Source: Vampirovibrio chlorellavorus
GTDB lineage: Bacteria; Cyanobacteriota; Vampirovibrionia; Vampirovibrionales; Vampirovibrionaceae
Length of the DNA stretch: 64,000 nucleotides
Direction: 5' to 3'
NCBI GenBank assembly: GCA_003149345.1
Contig: QFWI01000011.1
Span: forward strand, 124,001 to 188,000
The notes under the pieces were generated by a model, which did not search any database, was not told the origin of the DNA, and worked only from the letters and a program-made list of their open reading frames with translations. Below are positions 49,796-57,217 of this stretch, in pieces. The position numbers were made by a program, and so were the translations under genes. The stretch's first letter is position 1; every line of letters starts with the position of its first letter.

Positions 49796-51073
49796 ATGGT
49801 GTTGTATCCTAGTGTCATGAAGATCAATCGTTTTCTAAAATCCATCAACCAAAAAGTGCCCCTGGATAAGGCTATTATATCAGACCTGTTGCTGTGGGCG
49901 CTGATGGCCGCATTGTTGCTTTATGGCCTGTACATGGTGGCCATTGTGTTGCCCGCCAAACGGGGCCAGACCATTCATCTGGAGTTTTTGAACGCCAATG
50001 AAATCAGTCGGGGGGCTCCCGTTCGCTTGATGGGCACCGATATCGGGTTTGTGGATAACATTCGAATTGAGCGGGATCACGTGGATGTGACCATTCAAAC
50101 CAAGCCGGACGCCATCCGAATCCCGTCCGGTTCGGTTTTCACCATATTATTTACCGGGCTGGGCGGCGCCAAAAGTATTGAGGTCAGCCTTCCTGGCACC
50201 CCCGAGCCGGAAGTGGACGGCAAGCCGGTTTACCGCGTCAAAGAGCCCATTAGCATGCGGGACACGCTGAACGCCAGCTTGGACAGTGTGCAGGCTTTGC
50301 AAAAAGGCTCTGAGAATATTTCAGACTTTTTCGGCAAGCGGAAACCCGTGGAAGAACTGCAATTCAATATCCGGGAAGCGTTGGCCATGTCCAACGTGGC
50401 CACCCGCAACATGACCAGTCTGAACCGGGCGCTGGGTAGTTTGCAGCAGGATGTAAATACTTATACCCAGCAAGGCATCCAAACGTTCCAGACCTTTAAC
50501 GAAGGCGCCAATAAAATCAACGCGGTGACCCGGCCCAGCAAACTGCGACCGCTGCTGGCGTCCATCAATCATGATCTGGATAACTTTCATCACGCTTTTG
50601 TCCGTGAAGGCAAGCTGGCGCATCAAATCACCCATCAGTTGAATCGCTTCAACCAGGGAGTAAGCCGCTTCAACGGCAGTTTGTCTCGTGTGGGGCAAGT
50701 TATCCTGCGTAAGCCTTTGCCCCAATGGCTGGAGGATATTGAACGGGGTCAGCAAACAGTGGATGGCGTGCTGGATCGGATGGAGCAAGTAGTTCCTGCC
50801 GGTAAAACCTGGGATTTGGCCCCCGCTCGGCATAAAGTGCGACAGATAAACCAGACTTTGCTTGAAGGGCAAAAGACAGCGGATGATTTGATACAAAAAG
50901 GGGTTCTAAAACCCAGTGTATCGCCGGGAGCTGGTAATTCCAGCCATTGGCTCCCGCCAGATTCCATGACTCCGGCGACACTCTCTCCCGAGGAGAATAG
51001 GGCTATGCCTCAGGCATCGGACGAGACTTTTTGGCAGCCGGTATGGGACATTATTCGCTTCTTTTTTTCCTAG
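49796..51073 (+). CDS. MCE/MlaD domain lipid transport protein
   Basis: A 425-residue protein with one N-terminal membrane helix (about residues 31-53, LLLWALMAALLLYGLYMVAIVL) and an MCE domain from about 57 (TIHLEFLNANEISRGAPVRLMGTDIGFVDNIRIERDHVDVTIQ...GLGGAKSIEVSLPG). A long helical region follows (about 140-340), likely a coiled tube or barrel as in larger MCE proteins, and then a Pro/Ser-rich tail. MCE proteins carry phospholipids between inner and outer membrane with an MlaEF-type ABC pair; no such partners are adjacent. An ATG at 49817 is an alternative start; neither start has a good ribosome binding site. Confidence 0.9.
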   Translation: MVLYPSVMKINRFLKSINQKVPLDKAIISDLLLWALMAALLLYGLYMVAIVLPAKRGQTIHLEFLNANEISRGAPVRLMGTDIGFVDNIRIERDHVDVTIQTKPDAIRIPSGSVFTILFTGLGGAKSIEVSLPGTPEPEVDGKPVYRVKEPISMRDTLNASLDSVQALQKGSENISDFFGKRKPVEELQFNIREALAMSNVATRNMTSLNRALGSLQQDVNTYTQQGIQTFQTFNEGANKINAVTRPSKLRPLLASINHDLDNFHHAFVREGKLAHQITHQLNRFNQGVSRFNGSLSRVGQVILRKPLPQWLEDIERGQQTVDGVLDRMEQVVPAGKTWDLAPARHKVRQINQTLLEGQKTADDLIQKGVLKPSVSPGAGNSSHWLPPDSMTPATLSPEENRAMPQASDETFWQPVWDIIRFFFS

Positions 51074-51092
51074 AGTTTTTTATGGGGACAAT

Positions 51093-51235
51093 AAAAAACG
51101 CCACAACCGAATCGGTGGGCGTTAAAGCGCAATATGAAAGAAAGAAAGTTGATTTAAATTAAATCCAGCCTTGTCCTTGTGATTATATAAAAACAATTAA
51201 TTGGCATCTTGGAACAGTTTGTGAACTTATTTGAA
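51093..51235 (-). ncRNA. candidate small RNA unit 1 of the array
   Basis: Read on the minus strand: a conserved box (51164-51232) with ATCACAAGGACAAGGCTGG, a variable spacer, GCGC, and a stem AACGCC/GGCGTT ended by six T residues, an intrinsic terminator. In this copy the sequence before the box reads TATATAATC, which contains a perfect TATAAT where other copies have TATGCAAT. Confidence 0.35.
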
Positions 51236-51297
51236 GTTGCGGGTCAAAACCCTCAGTTTCAGGTTGTTTTGCCTGATGGCTATTTCTGAGCCAAAAT

Positions 51298-51425
51298 AAA
51301 AAGCGCCGCCTTCCTTAAAAAAGAAGCGGCGCATAGCGCAAATTTAAAAAATTATTCCAGCCTTGTCCTTGTATATGCATAAAAACAGGCGCTCTTTACT
51401 TTGGAATGGTTTGCAACAGATTCGT
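51298..51425 (-). ncRNA. candidate small RNA unit 2 of the array
   Basis: Minus-strand box (about 51356-51420) with ATACAAGGACAAGGCTGG, then TTTGCGC and a GCGCCGC/GCGGCGC terminator stem followed by TTTTTATTTT. Same order of parts as units 1, 3 and 4. Confidence 0.35.
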
Positions 51426-51540
51426 TACAAAAAAGTCAATATTGAGATAGAGCCTTTCCCAGCGTATGAAGGATCCATGCCAATGTCTCGCTCCGTCATT
51501 AATGACATCCGGCTAGAAAAAGCGTCGAGAAAAAATACAG

Positions 51541-51679
51541 GTAAGGCTGCCTGCACAACACGTTTGCAAAACTGCGTACAGCTCAGACAAGCCGTGGAAT
51601 AGCTTCTGGCAGATTTGCCCAGCCTTTTTTAACTCGCTGTACTCAAACAGTTACAAACGTGTTGTGCAGGCAGCCTTAC
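51541..51679. repeat. inverted-arm element, copy B
   Basis: A 26-base arm (51541-51566, GTAAGGCTGCCTGCACAACA...) has a perfect reverse complement at 51654-51679. The enclosed core holds CTCAGACAAGCCGTGGAAT and a hairpin CTGGCA/TGCCCAG followed by six T residues. The core equals copy A in length (83 bases) and order, in reverse orientation, at about 70 percent identity by eye. The element lies between units 2 and 3 of the array. Confidence 0.88.
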
Positions 51680-51684
51680 CAAAA

Positions 51685-51830
51685 TAAAAAACGCCACAAC
51701 CGAATCGGTGGGCGTTAAAGCGCAAATTAAAATTTGAGAGTTTTAAACTTATCCAGCCTTGTCCTTGTGATTGCATAAAAACAATTGATTTTAACCTTGG
51801 AACAGTTTGTGAAGTTATTTTAATCAAACA
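51685..51830 (-). ncRNA. candidate small RNA unit 3 of the array
   Basis: Minus-strand box (about 51752-51825) with ATGCAATCACAAGGACAAGG, spacer, TTTGCGC and the AACGCC/GGCGTT terminator followed by six T residues. A frame starting at ATG 51776 (MQSQGQGW...) is open here but not in unit 1, so a peptide is not conserved. Confidence 0.35.
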
Positions 51831-51886
51831 GGGCTAAATCCTGAATATCAGGCCATTTTGTCTGATAGTGACTTGGGTCAAAAAAT

Positions 51887-52012
51887 AAAAAGCGCCGCAT
51901 TCCTTAAAAAGAAGCGGCGCATAGCGCAAATTTAAAAAACTATTTCCAGCCTTGTCCTTGTGATTGCATAAAAACAATTGATTCTCACCTTGGAACGCAT
52001 TGTAAGTGTTTT
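51887..52012 (-). ncRNA. candidate small RNA unit 4 of the array
   Basis: Minus-strand box (about 51945-52000) with ATGCAATCACAAGGACAAGG, then GCGC and the GCGCCGC/GCGGCGC terminator with TTTTTATTTT. Almost identical to unit 2 around the hairpin and to unit 3 in the box. Confidence 0.35.
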
Positions 52013-52051
52013 GTTACAAATGACGCTTCGACGGGCTCTATGCTTGGCCAG

Positions 52052-52462
52052 TCACCTTTCGACAGGCGGTGGATTCAATACCCATGGCCGAGCCAGACCC
52101 CAAAGCTCGGTGAGTCGTTCCGGGTTTTGCAGGGCCAAGGCTCCCAGCAGCGTCTCAAAGCCGGTGGCTTGCCGATGGTTAGCCTGATCCGAGCGGCGGC
52201 CAGTACCCACCCCCACATTGCGCCCCTGCCGGACCAGCTCCAATTCCGCATCGGTCAGCAAAGGCTTCAGATGATGAAACAACGCCACCTGCGCACTGGC
52301 CTTGGCATGGCGGGTGGTAAAATCGTGCAAATCCCTGGACTGGGATAGCCCTTGGCCCACGGCCAATTCCCGCAGAAACAGTTCAAACACGGCATCGCCC
52401 AAAAAAGCCAGCGCCCGGGGGTGGGGCAGGTGGTGGAATACGGGCTCCGTGGGGTCAGACAC
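52052..52462 (-). CDS. mrnC: Mini-ribonuclease III
   Basis: Start set at GTG 52462, inside the last codons of cysS, giving 136 residues; the upstream frame overlaps cysS. The product is an RNase III catalytic domain without a dsRNA-binding domain: HPRALAFLGDAVFELFLREL carries the signature Asp and Glu region, and HAKASAQVALFHHLKPLLTDAELELVRQGRN is typical, followed by GFETLLGALAL with the last acidic ligand. Mini-III trims 23S rRNA precursors. The cysS-mrnC pair is common in Firmicutes and cyanobacteria, which supports the call. Confidence 0.93.
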   Translation of the reverse strand: MSDPTEPVFHHLPHPRALAFLGDAVFELFLRELAVGQGLSQSRDLHDFTTRHAKASAQVALFHHLKPLLTDAELELVRQGRNVGVGTGRRSDQANHRQATGFETLLGALALQNPERLTELWGLARPWVLNPPPVER

Positions 52463-54071
52463 GCAGGATTTCCACGCCGTCTTTTTCCACCGTGGTGGTG
52501 CCGTCCTTGTTGTCGAGAATCTGTAAGCCGATATCCGTAAAATGCTTACGGATGGCATCAGCCTGAACCCAATTTTTGGTAGCCTTGGCCTGCTTACGCA
52601 TATCAATCATTTCTTTAAGCATGACTTCAGGCTCGACATCAGGTTCTAACCATTTCCCGGTCATTTCCCGGTAAATTGTATTAATTTCATTGAACGGTAA
52701 ACTTTTCTTTTGAAATATAAGATTCAGATTAAAACCAAGAAGTGCAAAAATTGACATGCATTCTTTCAATTTAATTTTTACAGTCTCAGAATTACCTTCT
52801 CTGAATTCATCTTTTAATTCAGCCAAAGCAGCATTCAGAAAACTTAACGCCCGAGGCGTATTTAAATCTTCTGCCATTGCCAGACACAATGAATGCATAT
52901 TTCTAAATTGCGAAGATACATCCGGCGAATAATTTTCTATGCCCCAGGATTGTAAATGAGACGCATCAATCCTAAATACGTCACAAACCATTTTTAATGC
53001 TTTGTGCCGATCTTTTACCCAGTTTTCAGCGGCCTGTAAGGCTTCATCGTTGAAGTCAACCGGCATGCGGTAGTGGTTGGTCAGCAGAAAATAGCGGATG
53101 GTGTTGGCGTCATAGCGCTCTAGCAGCTTTTTAATGGTGGAAAAATTGCCCAAACTCTTGGACATTTTCTCTCCGCTGACGTTCACAAAGCCGTTGTGCA
53201 GCCAGAATTGGGCAAAGGGCGTACAACCCGTCCAGGCTTCACTTTGGGCGATTTCATTTTCGTGGTGCGGAAAAATCAGATCCGCCCCACCGGCATGAAT
53301 ATCAATCTGCGCCCCAAACACGGCGTGGTTCATGGCGGAACATTCCATGTGCCAACCAGGGCGACCCCAGCCTTTGTCCGCCCCCTCACCCGGCCAGGGA
53401 GATTCCCAGCCATCGGGATCGCTCAAGGGCACCGCTTTCCACAGGGCAAAATCCAGCGGCGATTCTTTCTCCTCGTCCACGTCTACCCGCGCGCCGGACT
53501 TTAAATCCTCCAAGTGTTTTTTGAGGGCTTCCGGGTCGTTGGTGCCGAACTTCAACTTGCCGTAATCGGCCTTGGCGGAGACCCGAAAATACACGCTGCC
53601 ATCGGCGGTGCGGTAAGCCGCCCCTTTGTCCATCAGGGCCTGAATACCTGTAAGCATTTCCCCAATGTACTGGGTGGCCCGAGGTTCTTTGTCTGGGGGA
53701 AGGACGTTCAGGGCCTGCATGTCTTCGGTAAAACTCTGGTAGTTGCGCTCGGCCAATGCCGCTGGTGTTTCACCTCGCTCTTTGGCCCGATTGAGGATTT
53801 TATCGTCCACATCGGTCACGTTGCGGACGTACTCGACCTGATACCCCAAAAATTGGAGGAAGCGATACAGCACATCCCAGGTGATGTAGCAGCGGGCGTG
53901 ACCCAGATGGGCGTCATCGTAAACCGTGGGGCCGCACACGTACAGCCTGACCTGCTTCCCCGACGGATCTTCAGGCTTTTTCAGAGGCACAAAGGGTTCT
54001 AATCGACCGGTCAGGGTATTGAACAGCTTGAGTTCAGGCGGTTTACTCTCAGACGTTGACTGGGCCATCAT
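52455..54071 (-). CDS. cysS: cysteinyl-tRNA synthetase
   Basis: Start set at the ATG with AGGA 7 bases upstream, giving 538 residues. The class I motifs are HLGHARCY (HIGH-like) and [10 protein letters not shown] (KMSKS). Zinc ligands appear as [10 protein letters not shown], the Cys of GWHMECSAM and the His/Glu of [16 protein letters not shown]. It is longer than usual (about 460-500) through a DALR-domain and tail extension. Residues about 345-464 are encoded by a clearly AT-rich stretch (52681-53040, about 35 percent GC by hand count) inside a gene otherwise above 50 percent. pgsA lies just upstream and mrnC overlaps its end. Confidence 0.96.
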   Translation of the reverse strand: MMAQSTSESKPPELKLFNTLTGRLEPFVPLKKPEDPSGKQVRLYVCGPTVYDDAHLGHARCYITWDVLYRFLQFLGYQVEYVRNVTDVDDKILNRAKERGETPAALAERNYQSFTEDMQALNVLPPDKEPRATQYIGEMLTGIQALMDKGAAYRTADGSVYFRVSAKADYGKLKFGTNDPEALKKHLEDLKSGARVDVDEEKESPLDFALWKAVPLSDPDGWESPWPGEGADKGWGRPGWHMECSAMNHAVFGAQIDIHAGGADLIFPHHENEIAQSEAWTGCTPFAQFWLHNGFVNVSGEKMSKSLGNFSTIKKLLERYDANTIRYFLLTNHYRMPVDFNDEALQAAENWVKDRHKALKMVCDVFRIDASHLQSWGIENYSPDVSSQFRNMHSLCLAMAEDLNTPRALSFLNAALAELKDEFREGNSETVKIKLKECMSIFALLGFNLNLIFQKKSLPFNEINTIYREMTGKWLEPDVEPEVMLKEMIDMRKQAKATKNWVQADAIRKHFTDIGLQILDNKDGTTTVEKDGVEILRV

Positions 54072-54091
54072 CAAAAATCCTGTACTGTCAT

Positions 54092-54712
54092 TTAGGGGGA
54101 CGGTGCCGCAGGTTTGGCATCATCCGACAGGAAACGACGCCCTTCGATCAAGACGGGCAAGCCCCGTATCACGCAAAAGGCCACCGAAATATAAGTGCAA
54201 CTCAGGCCCAGCCAGGTGATGGGGGTCGAGACAGCAGGTTCAAAGCCGGGGGTGTGGCCCAAAATCATGAAGGCGAAGGCAGCCGCTTTGGCCACGGCGT
54301 AAGTGGTGCGGCTAAAGTTGGAACTAACCAGCAGCCATCCCAACTTGGATTGCTGCATGCTGGATTGTCCAAAGGCCGTAAACCCTTGCTCCAAGGCCAT
54401 GGAGCGCAAGCCATCCACCACAATGCCCCGCACGATGACCACCAGCGGTACCCACAGGGGTAGCCAACCCAGGGCCAGGAAAGTCACCCAGTACACTTGC
54501 TCCACAATCCGATCGCCCAGAATATCAATGACCGCTCCCATCTTGGAGGTCTCATTAAATTTGCGGGCCAAGTAGCCGTCCAGAGCGTCCATAGCGATGA
54601 CCACAATGGTCAGCACAAAGCAGATCCAGTACATGGACGACGTGTGGATGAACAACAGGCCGACCACTAACAGGCCGAGCAAGGTACGAAGGAGGGAAAC
54701 CAAATTTGCCAT
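54092..54712 (-). CDS. pgsA: CDP-diacylglycerol-glycerol-3-phosphate phosphatidyltransferase
   Basis: A 206-residue integral membrane enzyme with five or six hydrophobic helices. The CDP-alcohol phosphotransferase signature is complete: DALDGYLARKFNETSKMGAVIDILGDR, i.e. D-x2-D-G-x2-A-R-x8-G-x3-D-x3-D. PgsA makes phosphatidylglycerol phosphate. Among CDP-alcohol phosphotransferases, PgsA is the best fit by size, but a related enzyme (for example phosphatidylinositol-type or CLS-like) cannot be ruled out by eye. It is 20 bases upstream of cysS on the same strand. Confidence 0.85.
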   Translation of the reverse strand: MANLVSLLRTLLGLLVVGLLFIHTSSMYWICFVLTIVVIAMDALDGYLARKFNETSKMGAVIDILGDRIVEQVYWVTFLALGWLPLWVPLVVIVRGIVVDGLRSMALEQGFTAFGQSSMQQSKLGWLLVSSNFSRTTYAVAKAAAFAFMILGHTPGFEPAVSTPITWLGLSCTYISVAFCVIRGLPVLIEGRRFLSDDAKPAAPSP

Positions 54713-54769
54713 GGCACTATTCTAACCCAGCCCCAGCCCTTGTCAAAGCCAGTGACCGTTCAGGGGCTT

Positions 54770-56173
54770 CTAGGCCGAAACCGGCGTGGGGTGAGCCAGG
54801 CGTTGATACAACACCTTGTAGGCTTCGGCGCTGGGCTTCCAGCTGTGATCCTCTTCCATGCCACGGGTTACCAACTCGGCCCACAGGGGTTTGTTGTGGT
54901 AATACTCCACAGCGGCCAGCACGTTTTCTTTCAGCTTGGCGGCGCTGTATTCGGCAAACTTAAAGCCGTTCCCCCGGTGGGGCTGGTTACGCACATCGGT
55001 AATGGTGTCCACCAGGCCGCCCACACCACGCACAATGGGCACTGCCCCATATCGCAGGGAGATGAGCTGACCCAGCCCACAGGGCTCAAAGGCGCTGGGC
55101 ATGACAAACATATCGCTGGCCGCGTAAATCTTCTGGGCCATGGCCGTATTGAAGCCAATAAAACTACGAATGTTCCGGGACTGGGCGTTCAATGCTTTCA
55201 GAGCCTCTTCCAGCTTGGGATCGCCGGTACCCAGCAGCACCCACTGGCAGTTGTGGCCCTCGGCCTCCAGTGCTTTCATGGTGGGCAAAATCAGATCCAG
55301 CCCTTTCTGATCGGCCAGTCGGCCAATAAAGCCAAACAAAGGCGCTTTCGGCTCCACTGGCAAGCCCATTTCCACTTGCAGGGCCTCTTTGTTCTTGCCC
55401 TTACCTTCGGCAAAGTTGCCGCGGTTGTAATGCGCCGTGATAAAGGCGTCGGTTTCCGGGTTGTACAAAGTGGTGTCAATGCCGTTCAGGATGCCGGACA
55501 CCTTGGCGGACACCTCCCGGATGACCGCATCCATACCGGCCCCAAACTCCGGGGTTTGAATCTCCTGAGCGTAAGTGGGAGACACCGTAGTAATGGCATC
55601 TGCCTTGAGAATTCCTTCTTTCAGCCAGTTGATATCGCCATACAGACCCTGATAATGCAGGTTGTGAATGGTCAGCACCGACTTGGTGCGGGAGAAATAC
55701 TGATCGTAAGGCCGGATTTCCGCCAAGGTGGTGGCAATCGAGCCGGTATGCCAGTCGTGAACGTGCAACACATCCGGGCGGTAATGCACCCGCCGCAGCA
55801 GTTCAAACACGGCCTGGTTGAACACCAGAAAGCCTTCCAGCTCCCATTCCGGCTGGCCGTAAGGATAAACCTGCTTGCGGGAGCCGAACAAATCGTAGTT
55901 GTCCACAAAATAGACCGGGACATCGCTGCGGGGCAGTATGCCCTGCCAAATGCTAATGGGATACGTTTTGCCGTGAAAATGCACGCCAAAGGCAATGTCT
56001 GTTTTTTCCAGCCGATGGGCCGCCGTATCCACCAAGCCGTACAGCGGGGTTATAATCACCACCTGGGTGTCCTGCTGTTCCGCAATGGCTCTCGGTAAAC
56101 TGCCAATCACATCCCCCAGGCCACCCGCTTGAGAAAAGGGCGCCACTTCCGCGGAACAGAATGCAATTTTCAT
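54770..56173 (-). CDS. glgA: glycogen synthase (GT5)
   Basis: Start set at the ATG with AGGGG 9 bases upstream, giving 467 residues. The GT5 N terminus reads KIAFCSAEVAPFSQAGGLGDVIGSLPRAI. The ADP-glucose-binding Lys of the usual K-x-G-G-L motif is replaced by Gln14 here. Further motifs are VLHVHDWHTGSI, VLTIHNLHYQG, GAGMDAVIRE and NGIDTTLYNPETD; the C-terminal FIGRLADQKGLDLI and MPSAFEPCGLGQLISLRYGAVPIVRGVGGLVDTI include the catalytic Glu region. It extends glycogen from ADP-glucose. No other glg gene lies in the window. Confidence 0.93.
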   Translation of the reverse strand: MKIAFCSAEVAPFSQAGGLGDVIGSLPRAIAEQQDTQVVIITPLYGLVDTAAHRLEKTDIAFGVHFHGKTYPISIWQGILPRSDVPVYFVDNYDLFGSRKQVYPYGQPEWELEGFLVFNQAVFELLRRVHYRPDVLHVHDWHTGSIATTLAEIRPYDQYFSRTKSVLTIHNLHYQGLYGDINWLKEGILKADAITTVSPTYAQEIQTPEFGAGMDAVIREVSAKVSGILNGIDTTLYNPETDAFITAHYNRGNFAEGKGKNKEALQVEMGLPVEPKAPLFGFIGRLADQKGLDLILPTMKALEAEGHNCQWVLLGTGDPKLEEALKALNAQSRNIRSFIGFNTAMAQKIYAASDMFVMPSAFEPCGLGQLISLRYGAVPIVRGVGGLVDTITDVRNQPHRGNGFKFAEYSAAKLKENVLAAVEYYHNKPLWAELVTRGMEEDHSWKPSAEAYKVLYQRLAHPTPVSA

Positions 56174-56254
56174 GGTGGGATACCCCTGAATGAACACTAA
56201 CAAGCTCGTTATATGCCAAACACATCCAAGGAGCTACTACCCAGCCGTGGAAGA

Positions 56255-56668
56255 TCAGCCGCCCTGGGGCGCCTCATCGGCGGTCACCGCTACTTTGGTG
56301 ATGCCTGCCGTTTGGGCGGCGTCCATCACCCGGGTCAGGGCTTCGTGAGTGGCTTCGGTATTGGTTTTAATAATCAGGCCGTCCGGCTTTTCGCCCTTCA
56401 GCTCCTTGAACTTGGTAATCAGGGCCATCGGGGAAACTCCGGCCCCGTCAATCGAGTATTGCCCGGAGGCGTCAATCGACAACTGAATGGTCTTGGGCTC
56501 TTCCGTGGTGTCTTGAGAAGGGCCGACTGAGGGCACCGCCACTTTTAGTCCCTTGGTGTCCAGCATGGGGGCCACCACCATCATAATGATGAGCAGCACC
56601 AAAAAGATGTCGGTCAGCGGGGTAATGTTGATTTCGTTAAAAACCTGTTTTCGTCCACCAGAGCGCAT
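56255..56668 (-). CDS. exbD: ExbD/TolR family protein (second copy)
   Basis: A 137-residue protein with one N-terminal membrane helix (FLVLLIIMMVVAPML) and a periplasmic domain (IQLSIDASGQYSIDGAGVSP, then PDGLIIKTNTEATHEALTRVMDAAQTAGITKVAVTADE). The membrane Asp needed for proton use is in NEINITPLTDIFLV. ExbD or TolR joins ExbB or TolQ to energise TonB or TolA. The first 33 residues are almost identical to those of the upstream exbD, also at DNA level. The two exbD genes are 3 bases apart. Confidence 0.93.
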   Translation of the reverse strand: MRSGGRKQVFNEINITPLTDIFLVLLIIMMVVAPMLDTKGLKVAVPSVGPSQDTTEEPKTIQLSIDASGQYSIDGAGVSPMALITKFKELKGEKPDGLIIKTNTEATHEALTRVMDAAQTAGITKVAVTADEAPQGG

Positions 56669-56671
56669 ATT

Positions 56672-57193
56672 CTAGGCTCCTTCCCGGGCTTGGGGCGACC
56701 GACCCATAGACGTTTGACGCAGTTCATCCTGACGGGCTTCCGGTAAGGGTTCCCCGGCCACTGTCACCTTGGTGAAGCCAGCATCCCGGGCCGCCTCAAA
56801 AATTTTCAGGACTTGCCCGCTTTTGGTGGCCTTGTCAGCTCGAATGATGATATTTTTCTTTGCCGGTTGTTCAGGGTTGGCCGGTGCGGACTCCGCCTTG
56901 GCACTCCCAGCGGCGCTGACCAACTTGGCCTCTTCCGTTTTGAGCGTTTCCGAGAGTTGCTCCGTGTTGGTTTGCTTGCCTTGAACGTAAATCTGGCCGT
57001 CGCTGGCAATTTCCACCGTGAGTTTATTTTGCTCCACCGGTGTCCCGCTTTGCAGGTTGGGCGGCTTAATATCCTTACGGGCCTGCTGCATCATCGGTGC
57101 CACCACCATCATAATGATAAGCAGCACCAAAAAGATGTCAGTCAGCGGGGTAATGTTGATTTCGTTAAAAACCTGTTTTGAACCGGCTTTCAT
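56672..57193 (-). CDS. exbD: ExbD/TolR family protein (first copy)
   Basis: A 173-residue member of the ExbD/TolR family with the motif KQVFNEINITPLTDIFLVLL (membrane Asp included). The periplasmic domain (LTVEIASDGQIYVQGKQTN, NIIIRADKATKSGQVLKIFEAARDAGFTKVTV) carries an inserted Ala/Glu/Lys-rich linker (KTEEAKLVSAAGSAKAESAPANPEQP). It ends with a polar tail. It is 24 bases after exbB. With exbB and the TonB-like gene it forms a proton-driven energising unit; the second exbD may allow mixed complexes. Confidence 0.93.
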   Translation of the reverse strand: MKAGSKQVFNEINITPLTDIFLVLLIIMMVVAPMMQQARKDIKPPNLQSGTPVEQNKLTVEIASDGQIYVQGKQTNTEQLSETLKTEEAKLVSAAGSAKAESAPANPEQPAKKNIIIRADKATKSGQVLKIFEAARDAGFTKVTVAGEPLPEARQDELRQTSMGRSPQAREGA

Positions 57194-57217
57194 TCGTTCA
57201 GAATCCTAGTTAGGCTT

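Larger units (their letters stand above)
51090..52012 (-). repeat. four-unit intergenic array (two-unit cassette, duplicated)
   Basis: Units 1 and 3 share a hairpin with ACGCC...GGCGT arms and the loop strand CACAACCGAATCGGTG. Units 2 and 4 share a GCGCCGC/GCGGCGC hairpin. All four units carry the box TCCAGCCTTGTCCTTG about 35-55 bases after the hairpin (plus-strand reading). Hairpin spacing is about 202 bases within each pair, so the array is a duplication of a two-unit cassette. The inverted-arm element copy B separates the two cassettes. No protein gene is supported in this 978-base gap. Confidence 0.85.

Noticed and set aside
51380-51969. Tiny peptide MQSQGQGW encoded by the array units
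   Set aside because: Unit 1 has ATA instead of ATG with an immediate stop, the peptide ends vary between units, and no ribosome binding site precedes the ATG; an RNA role explains the conservation better.
54740-56098. Plus-strand open frame of 452 codons opposite glgA
   Set aside because: It is antisense to a gene with clear GT5 motifs, has no ribosome binding site and shows a composition typical of reverse-strand shadows (many Gln, His, Gly).
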